From the NCBI RefSeq assembly GCF_018263855.1, contig NZ_CP073318.1:11222001-11286000 (forward strand): 64,000 bases of DNA, written 5' to 3'. Shown here in pieces: positions 57,395 to 64,000 of this stretch. The notes below the pieces were generated by a model. That model saw nothing but the letters and a program-made list of their open reading frames with translations, searched no databases and was not told the DNA's origin. The DNA comes from Kutzneria sp. CA-103260 (GTDB lineage Bacteria; Actinomycetota; Actinomycetes; Mycobacteriales; Pseudonocardiaceae). The first letter of the stretch is position 1. Each line of letters opens with the position of its first letter. Both the position numbers and the translations under genes were made by a program.

Positions 57395-60300
57395 ATGGTG
57401 AACGAACAGAAGCTTCGGGAGTACCTGAAGCTGGTGACGGCTGATCTGCACGAGACCAGGCAGCGGTTGCGCGAGCTGGAGGCCGGGGCCAACGAACCGG
57501 TGGCCATTGTCGCGATGAGCTGCCGGTTCCCCGGCGGCGTTCGTTCGCCGGAGGACCTGTGGGACCTGGTGGCCGGGGGCGTGGACGGCGTGTCGCCGTT
57601 CCCCGCCGACCGCGGCTGGGACCTGGACGGCCTCTACGACCCGGAGGGCAACCGCACCGGCACCAGCACCACGGCCGAGGGCGGCTTCCTCGACGACGCG
57701 GCCGCCTTCGACCCGTCCCTGTTCGGCATGTCGCCGCGCGAGGCGCTGGCCGCCGACCCGCAGCAGCGGCTGCTGCTGGAGACGTCCTGGGAGCTGTTCG
57801 AGCGGGCCGGCATCGACCCCAAGTCGGTGCGCGGCGGCCAGGGCGGCGTGTTCATCGGCGGTGGCCCGTCCGGCTACGGCTCCGACATCGGCGAACTGCC
57901 CGAGGGTGTCGAGGGGCACCTGCTCACCGGCAACTCCAACGGCGTGCTGTCCGGCCGTCTGTCCTACGTCTACGGCCTTGAGGGACCGGCCGTCACCGTC
58001 GACACCGCCTGCTCCGCCTCGCTGGTCACGCTGCACCTGGCCGCGGAGTCGCTGCGTCGCAAGGAATGCTCGTTCGCGATCGCCGGCGGCGTGATGGTCA
58101 TCGCCTCGCCGGGCGGGTTCGTCCAGTTCTCCCGGCAGGGCGGGCTGGCCGGCGACGGCCGGTGCAAGTCCTTCTCCGACGACGCCGACGGCACCGGCTG
58201 GTCCGAAGGCGTCGGCCTGCTGCTGCTGGAGCGCCTGTCCGACGCCCGCCGCCGGGGGCACGAGGTGCTGGCCGTGGTGCGCGGCTCGGCGGTCAACCAG
58301 GACGGCGCGTCCAACGGCCTGAGCGCCCCCAACGGCCCGGCCCAGCAGCGGGTCATCCAGCAGGCGCTGGCCAATGCCGGCCTCACACCGTCCGATGTGG
58401 ACATGGTCGAGGCGCACGGCACCGGCACCGTGCTCGGCGATCCGATCGAGGCCGAGGCCCTGATCGCCACCTACGGCAAGGAGCGGGAGCGGCCGCTGTG
58501 GCTGGGCTCCCTCAAGTCCAACATCGGCCACGCCCAGACCGCCGCCGGTGTCGGTGGCGTGATCAAGGTCGTGCAGGCCATCCGCAACGGCGTCATGCCC
58601 AAGACGCTGCACGTGTCCGAGCCGACGTCCCATGTGGACTGGACGGCCGGCGCGGTCGAGCTGCTCACCGAGTCCCGGCCGTGGCCGGAGACCGGCGCGG
58701 CGCGCCGGGCCGGCGTGTCCGCGTTCGGCCTCAGCGGCACCAACGCCCACGTCATCATCGAGCAGGCCCCGGAGCCGGAGCCCGTCGAAACCCCCGGGCA
58801 GACCGTGTTTTCTCCGGTGGCCCCGCTGCTCGTCGCCGCTCGTAGCGCCGATGCCCTGCGCGGACAGGCCGCTCGCCTCGCGGCCTACGACAGCACCGCC
58901 GACCTGAGGGATGTCGCCTTCTCCCTCGCCACGACCCGGGCCGCGCTCGACCACCGTGCCGTCGTGCTCGCCGATGATCACGCCTCGGCGCTGCGCGGGC
59001 TGGACGCCCTGGCCAACGGTCAGGTTTCCGCCGAGGTCATCACCGGCGCCGTCGTCTCGGGCACCCGCTCGGCGCTGCTGTTCTCCGGTCAGGGTTCGCA
59101 GCGCGTGGGTATGGGCAAGGGCCTGTACGAGACGTTCCCGGTGTTCGCCGAGGCGTTGGACGCCGTTCTCGCGCACCTGGACGCCGACCTGCGCGAGGTG
59201 ATGTTCGAAGGCTCCGCCGACCTGGACCAGACCGGTTACACCCAGCCGGCGTTGTTCGCCATTGAGGTCGCGCTTTTCCGCCTGCTGGAGTCGTGGGGTG
59301 TCAAGCCGGACTTCGTTGTCGGCCACTCGATTGGTGAGCTGGCGGCCGCGCATGTCGCTGGTGTGCTGTCGTTGGAAGACGCGTGCAAGCTGGTGGCCGC
59401 TCGTGGGCGTCTGATGCAGGCGTTGCCGACCGGTGGTGCGATGGTGGCGATTCAGGCCACTGAGGCTGAGGTTTTGCCGCTGCTGAACGAGAAGGTGTCG
59501 ATCGCGGCGATCAACGGGCCGACCTCTGTAGTCGTCTCGGGTGATGAAGAGGCTGTCCTCGCGGTGGCGGCGCGGTTCGAGAAGACCAAGCGGCTCAAGG
59601 TTTCCCACGCGTTCCACTCGCCGCTGATGGATCCGATGCTGGACGAGTTCCGCAAGGTCGCCGCGGGCATCACCTACGGCCGGCCAGAGCTCTCGGTCGT
59701 GTCGAACCTGACCGGCGAGCTGGTGTCGGTGTTCGACGCCGACTACTGGGTCCGGCACGTTCGCGAGGCCGTTCGTTTCCACGACGGCGTTACTTTCCTT
59801 GCGGGGCAAGGCGTTCGGACCTTCCTTGAGGTGGGTCCGAGCGGCGTGCTGTCGGCCATGGCGCGGGAGACCGTGGCCGACAGCACCGCAGTGCCGGTGC
59901 TGCGCGCCGACCGTGACGACGTCGCCGCGCTGTTCGCCGGCCTGGCGCACTGCCACGTCCAGGGCTTTTCCCCGGACTGGGCCGCCGTGTTCGCCGGGTG
60001 GGGCGCGCGTCAGGTCGCGCTGCCGACCTACGCCTTCGACCGCCAGCGCTACTGGCTGGAGTCCGTGCCGAGCGCCGCGGCCGAGCCGGCCAGCACGGTG
60101 GACGTCCAGTTCTGGCAGGCCGTCGAGCAGGGTGACCTGGAGTCGCTGGCGAGCACGTTGTCCGTCGACGACGCCGGCCGCGCCTCGCTCGGTGAGCTGC
60201 TGCCGACGCTGTCGTCGTGGCGTCGCCGTCGCACCGAGTCGTCGACTGTGGACAATTGGCGCTACGCGGTGACGTGGAAGCCGGTCGGGGCCGAGCGTGC

Positions 60301-63300
60301 GCTGCGCGGCAACTGGGCCGTGGTGGCCACGCCGTCGGAGCTCACCGACCAGGTCGTCACCGCACTGCGCGCGCACGGCGTCACTGTCGAGCTGATCGAG
60401 CCCGCCGACCGGGCCGAGCTCGCCGATCGCCTGCGCGGCCAGACTTTCGACGGCGTGCTGTCCCTGCTGGGCGTGGACGAGGAGCCGCACCCGACCGCGT
60501 CCGAGGTGCCGGCCGGCCTGGTGTCCTCGCTGACGCTGCTCCAGGCGCTGTCCGACGCCGGGATCAAGACCCGCCTGTGGACCGCCACCAGGGGCGCGGT
60601 GGCCGTCGCCCGCTGGGACGGGACCCCGAGCCCGGCCCAGGCCACGGTGTGGGGCCTCGGCCGCGTCGCCGCGCTGGAGTTCCCTGAGCTGTGGGGCGGC
60701 CTGGTCGACCTGCCCGCCGAGTTCGACGACCGCGCCGCCCGGCGGCTGTTCTCGGTGCTGGCCGTAGGCGACGAGGACCAGGTCGCGGTGCGGGCCAACG
60801 GTGTGTACGGCCGTCGGCTCACGCCGGCGCCGCTGGCCGGGACCGGGCAGTGGCAGCCGTGGGGCACGGTGCTGATCACCGGTGGCACCGGGGCCATCGG
60901 CGGTCACGTCGCCCGCTGGGTCGCCGCCAACGGTGCCGAGCACGTGGTGCTGACCAGCCGCCGTGGCGCGGAGGCGCCCGGCGCGGCCGAGCTGGAGGCC
61001 GACCTGATCGGCCTCGGGGCGCGGGTGACCACGGCCGCCTGCGACGTCTCCGACCGCGATGACCTGCGACGCCTGCTGGAGTCGCTGCCGCCGGTGAACG
61101 CCGTGATCCACGCGGCCGGTGTGCTCGACGACGGTGTGCTCGACTCGGTCACCGCCGAGCGGCTCGCGTTCGTGGCGCGGGCGAAGACCCAGGCCGCACT
61201 GAACCTGCACGAGCTGTGCGGCGACCTGGACGCGTTTGTGCTGTTCTCCTCGTTCGCCGGCGTGGCGGGCGGCCCAGGCCAGGCTGCCTACGCGGCGGCG
61301 AACGCTTTCCTGGACACGCTCGCCGAGTCGCGGCGGGCCGCCGGGCTGCCGGCGACGTCGGTCGCATGGGGTCCGTGGGGCGGCGACGGCATGGCCGCCG
61401 ACGAGGTCGTGGCCGCCCGGCTGCGCCGCAGCGGCACGCCGGCGATGGCCCCGGAGCTGGGCGTGCTGGCCCTGAGCCGCGCGGTGGCCACCGGCGATGC
61501 CACGGTGACGGTCATCGACGCGGCGTGGGACCAGTTCGGACCGGGCTTCGCCGGCCTGCGGCCGAGCCCGCTGCTGGCCGAGCTGTACCGGCCCGAGCCT
61601 GGCGCGACCGGCGACGACCAGCTGTCGCTGGCCGGCCTGTCCGAGTCCGAGCAGAGCCGCAAGCTGCTGTCGGTCGTGCGCTCGTACGCCGCTGTGGTGC
61701 TGGGATACGCGGGGCCGGAGGCGGTCGGACCCGACCGCGCTTTCCGCGACCTCGGCTTCGATTCGCTGACAGCGGTGGAGTTCCGCAACATCCTCGGTGC
61801 CGCGACGGGGCTGACCCTGCCGTCGACGGCGGTGTTCGACTACCCGTCGGCCGGGGTGCTGGCCGAGTACCTGCGCGGTGAGCTGGTCGGCGGTTCGGCG
61901 GAGGTGTCGTCTGCGCCGGTGGTGTCGGTGGTCGACGACGAGCCGATCGTGATCGTGGGCATGGCGTGCCGGTTCCCGGGTGGGGTCGACTCGCCGGAAG
62001 CCCTGTGGCGCCTGGTGTCCGAGGGCGTCGACGCGGTCGGCGAGTTCCCGGTCGACCGCGGTTGGGACATGGACGCCCTCTACGACCCAGAGCCGGGTGC
62101 GGTGGGGAAGTCGTATGTGCGCGAGGGTGGATTCGTCGACGGTGTGGGGGAGTTCGACTCCGGCTTCTTCGGTGTGTCGCCGCGCGAGGCCGTCGCGATG
62201 GACCCGCAGCAGCGGCTGCTGCTGGAGACGTCGTGGGAGGCGCTGGAGCGGGCCGGTGTCGCACCGGCCTCGGTGAAGGGCGCTCCGGTCGGCGTGTTCG
62301 TCGGAACCAACGGCCAGGACTACCCGGCGCTGCTGGCCTACGCCGGGGACGACTTCGAGGGCCACTCCGGCACGGGCAACGCGGCCAGCATCGTGTCGGG
62401 CCGGGTTTCCTACACGCTGGGCCTTGAGGGTCCCGCCGTGACGGTCGACACCGCGTGCTCGGCCTCGCTGGTGGCGATGCACTGGGCCGCGCAGGCATTG
62501 CGGTCCGGTGAGTGCTCGCTGGCGCTGGCCGGTGGTGTGACGGTGATGTCCACGCCGGGCATCTTCGTGTCCTTCTCGCGCCAGCGCGGTTTGTCGGCCG
62601 ACGGCCGGATCCGGGCCTTCTCGGACGACGCCGACGGCACCGGCTGGGGTGAGGGTGTCGGCATGCTGGTGCTGGAGCGGCTGTCCGACGCTCAGCGCAA
62701 CGGGCATCAGATTCTGGCCGTGGTCAAGGGTTCCGCGGTCAACCAGGACGGTGCCTCGAATGGCCTGACCGCGCCGAACGGTCCGTCGCAGCAGCGGGTC
62801 ATCCGCCAGGCACTGGCTTCTGCCGGGTTGCGTCCGTCTGATGTGGACGCTGTTGAGGCGCACGGCACGGGTACGACGCTGGGTGACCCGATCGAGGCTC
62901 AGGCCTTGTTGGCGACCTACGGCCAGGACCGCGAAGAGCCGCTGTGGCTGGGCTCGATCAAGTCCAACATCGGTCACACCCAGGCGGCGGCCGGTGTCGC
63001 CGGTGTCATCAAGATGGTGTTGGCGATGCAGAACGGTGTTCTGCCGCCCACCCTGCACGTGTCGGAGCCGACGTCCCATGTGGACTGGACCGCCGGCAAG
63101 GTCGAGCTGCTGACCGAGGCCCGGGAGTGGCCGGCTGGCAGTGGCCCGCGTCGGGCTGGTGTGTCGTCGTTCGGCGTGAGCGGCACCAATGCGCACGTGA
63201 TCCTGGAGCAGGCTCCGGTTGTCGAGTCGCCGGAGGTTGAGCGTTCGGTTGTGACGCCGTGGGTGCTGTCCGGCACCTCGCCGGAGGCGCTGCGGGATCA

Positions 63301-64000
63301 GGCCGCGCGTCTGGTGTCCTGTGTGGACGGTGTTGACGCGGCCGATGTCGCGTTCTCGCTGGTGGCGTCGCGATCGTCGTTCGACCACCGTGCCGTGGTG
63401 TTCGGCGCGGAAGCCTTGCGGGCGCTGGCCTCCGGTCAGGCTGCTCCCGGTGTGGTGACCGGAACCGCGGTCGATGGCCTGACGGCGTTCATGTTCTCCG
63501 GTCAGGGTTCGCAGCGGGTCGGCATGGGCCGCGAGCTGTACGCGGCCTTCCCGGTGTTCGCCGATGCCCTCGACGCCGTGTGCGCGCACCTGGACGCCGA
63601 ACTGGACCGTCCGCTGCGTGCGGTGATGTTCGAGGGTTCCGCCGACCTGGACCAGACCGGGTACACCCAGCCGGCGTTGTTTGCCGTCGAGGTCGCCCTG
63701 TTCCGCCTGCTGGAGTCGTGGGGCGTGCACCCCGACTTCCTGGTCGGGCACTCGATCGGCGAGCTGGCCGCCGCGCATGTCGCCGGTGCACTGTCCCTTG
63801 AGGACGCTTGCCGACTGGTCGCCGCTCGTGGCCGGCTGATGCAGGCGCTGCCGACCGGCGGTGCGATGGTGGCGATCCAGGCCACCGAGACTGAGGTTCT
63901 GCCGCTGCTCAACGAGAAGGTCTCCATCGCCGCCATCAACGGGCCGACCTCCGTGGTCGTCTCCGGCGACGAAGAGGCCGTGCTGGCGGTGGCCGCCCAG
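57395..64000 (+). CDS. Type I modular polyketide synthase PKS-3 (partial, runs off the window)
   Basis: The frame from ATG 57395 stays open to the last base of the window (2202 codons seen), so this is a 5'-partial view of a larger gene. Domains: docking coil (1-30, NEQKLREYLKLVTADL); module 8 KS (33-457, VDTACSA), AT (about 559-856), dimerisation element, KR (about 1158-1382), ACP (1419-1495); module 9 KS (1516-1940), AT from about 2030, cut before its HAFH/YASH position. Both ATs look malonyl-specific (HAFH seen in 8; GHSIGE and QTGYTQP in 9). The docking coil nearly matches that of PKS-1, and the PKS-2 C-terminus (DDEIFEFINQEFG) is its likely partner. It should extend the chain after PKS-2; release and cyclisation are presumably encoded further right. 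Confidence 0.94.
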   Translation, partial: MVNEQKLREYLKLVTADLHETRQRLRELEAGANEPVAIVAMSCRFPGGVRSPEDLWDLVAGGVDGVSPFPADRGWDLDGLYDPEGNRTGTSTTAEGGFLDDAAAFDPSLFGMSPREALAADPQQRLLLETSWELFERAGIDPKSVRGGQGGVFIGGGPSGYGSDIGELPEGVEGHLLTGNSNGVLSGRLSYVYGLEGPAVTVDTACSASLVTLHLAAESLRRKECSFAIAGGVMVIASPGGFVQFSRQGGLAGDGRCKSFSDDADGTGWSEGVGLLLLERLSDARRRGHEVLAVVRGSAVNQDGASNGLSAPNGPAQQRVIQQALANAGLTPSDVDMVEAHGTGTVLGDPIEAEALIATYGKERERPLWLGSLKSNIGHAQTAAGVGGVIKVVQAIRNGVMPKTLHVSEPTSHVDWTAGAVELLTESRPWPETGAARRAGVSAFGLSGTNAHVIIEQAPEPEPVETPGQTVFSPVAPLLVAARSADALRGQAARLAAYDSTADLRDVAFSLATTRAALDHRAVVLADDHASALRGLDALANGQVSAEVITGAVVSGTRSALLFSGQGSQRVGMGKGLYETFPVFAEALDAVLAHLDADLREVMFEGSADLDQTGYTQPALFAIEVALFRLLESWGVKPDFVVGHSIGELAAAHVAGVLSLEDACKLVAARGRLMQALPTGGAMVAIQATEAEVLPLLNEKVSIAAINGPTSVVVSGDEEAVLAVAARFEKTKRLKVSHAFHSPLMDPMLDEFRKVAAGITYGRPELSVVSNLTGELVSVFDADYWVRHVREAVRFHDGVTFLAGQGVRTFLEVGPSGVLSAMARETVADSTAVPVLRADRDDVAALFAGLAHCHVQGFSPDWAAVFAGWGARQVALPTYAFDRQRYWLESVPSAAAEPASTVDVQFWQAVEQGDLESLASTLSVDDAGRASLGELLPTLSSWRRRRTESSTVDNWRYAVTWKPVGAERALRGNWAVVATPSELTDQVVTALRAHGVTVELIEPADRAELADRLRGQTFDGVLSLLGVDEEPHPTASEVPAGLVSSLTLLQALSDAGIKTRLWTATRGAVAVARWDGTPSPAQATVWGLGRVAALEFPELWGGLVDLPAEFDDRAARRLFSVLAVGDEDQVAVRANGVYGRRLTPAPLAGTGQWQPWGTVLITGGTGAIGGHVARWVAANGAEHVVLTSRRGAEAPGAAELEADLIGLGARVTTAACDVSDRDDLRRLLESLPPVNAVIHAAGVLDDGVLDSVTAERLAFVARAKTQAALNLHELCGDLDAFVLFSSFAGVAGGPGQAAYAAANAFLDTLAESRRAAGLPATSVAWGPWGGDGMAADEVVAARLRRSGTPAMAPELGVLALSRAVATGDATVTVIDAAWDQFGPGFAGLRPSPLLAELYRPEPGATGDDQLSLAGLSESEQSRKLLSVVRSYAAVVLGYAGPEAVGPDRAFRDLGFDSLTAVEFRNILGAATGLTLPSTAVFDYPSAGVLAEYLRGELVGGSAEVSSAPVVSVVDDEPIVIVGMACRFPGGVDSPEALWRLVSEGVDAVGEFPVDRGWDMDALYDPEPGAVGKSYVREGGFVDGVGEFDSGFFGVSPREAVAMDPQQRLLLETSWEALERAGVAPASVKGAPVGVFVGTNGQDYPALLAYAGDDFEGHSGTGNAASIVSGRVSYTLGLEGPAVTVDTACSASLVAMHWAAQALRSGECSLALAGGVTVMSTPGIFVSFSRQRGLSADGRIRAFSDDADGTGWGEGVGMLVLERLSDAQRNGHQILAVVKGSAVNQDGASNGLTAPNGPSQQRVIRQALASAGLRPSDVDAVEAHGTGTTLGDPIEAQALLATYGQDREEPLWLGSIKSNIGHTQAAAGVAGVIKMVLAMQNGVLPPTLHVSEPTSHVDWTAGKVELLTEAREWPAGSGPRRAGVSSFGVSGTNAHVILEQAPVVESPEVERSVVTPWVLSGTSPEALRDQAARLVSCVDGVDAADVAFSLVASRSSFDHRAVVFGAEALRALASGQAAPGVVTGTAVDGLTAFMFSGQGSQRVGMGRELYAAFPVFADALDAVCAHLDAELDRPLRAVMFEGSADLDQTGYTQPALFAVEVALFRLLESWGVHPDFLVGHSIGELAAAHVAGALSLEDACRLVAARGRLMQALPTGGAMVAIQATETEVLPLLNEKVSIAAINGPTSVVVSGDEEAVLAVAAQ
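57491..61880 (+). other. PKS-3 module 8: KS-AT(malonyl)-KR-ACP
   Basis: Adds a malonyl unit (HAFH, QTGYTQ) and makes an alcohol. The KR has GGTGAIG, LDD (B type), LFSSFAG and AYAAAN. A dimerisation element (FWQAVEQGDLESLASTL) precedes the KR. The KS has AADPQQ where the others have MDPQQ or VDPQQ. Confidence 0.85.
61939..64000 (+). other. PKS-3 module 9 (partial): KS-AT...
   Basis: KS of the GTNGQDY group, closest to those of modules 5 and 7, with VDTACSA. The AT is cut at the window edge after the GHSIGE region; GHSIGE and QTGYTQP point to malonyl-CoA. Reductive domains are unseen. Confidence 0.8.

Overview
The window is high-GC actinomycete DNA (many GTG starts, four-base ATGA/GTGA gene overlaps, large LuxR regulators). 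It carries most of a modular type I polyketide (macrolide-type) gene cluster that runs off the right edge. A Pseudonocardiales host is a weak guess, based only on general style and a recurring TCCACTGTGGA palindrome with an unusual ACT codon.

Left flank (1-7400): a secreted GH19 chitinase and an orphan FtsX-type ABC permease, both on the minus strand; a type II thioesterase (minus), which probably marks the cluster edge; a two-component pair (NarL-type kinase and regulator); and two small proteins of unknown function. A true intrinsic terminator at 7414-7443 closes this block.

Regulatory block (7616-16929): three consecutive LAL-type LuxR regulators in one operon, then an 865 bp gene-free stretch rich in structure (G-rich boxes, a G-quadruplex motif, three perfect inverted repeats), then a PAS-LuxR regulator of the PimM type. 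The third LAL and the PAS-LuxR gene each contain an in-frame TTA codon. A G-rich box, roughly (A/G)GGGGTT, recurs before the thioesterase, around the LAL/PAS-LuxR interval and before rmlA. It may be the site through which the LALs connect the cluster.

Sugar and tailoring block (16922-23406): dTDP-glucose 4,6-dehydratase (minus), 3,5-epimerase, glucose-1-phosphate thymidylyltransferase, two OleD-like macrolide glycosyltransferases and a cytochrome P450, tightly overlapped. No 4-ketoreductase is in view.

PKS block (23585 to end): PKS-1 (two modules), PKS-2 (five modules, 7516 aa), a membrane GT39/ArnT-like glycosyltransferase apparently in the same transcript, tandem hairpins, then PKS-3 (one full module and part of another, open at the window end). 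By AT motifs, modules 3, 4 and 6 take methylmalonyl-CoA and the others malonyl-CoA. Modules 1 and 3 carry DH+KR; the rest carry KR only. No loading module, ER or terminal thioesterase is present, so genes outside the window must start and finish the chain. Modules 4-5 and 6-7 look like a duplicated bimodule (offset about 8.66 kb). The KR copy in module 6 has lost its catalytic serine by a single base difference from module 4, so it may leave a ketone where its twin makes an alcohol.
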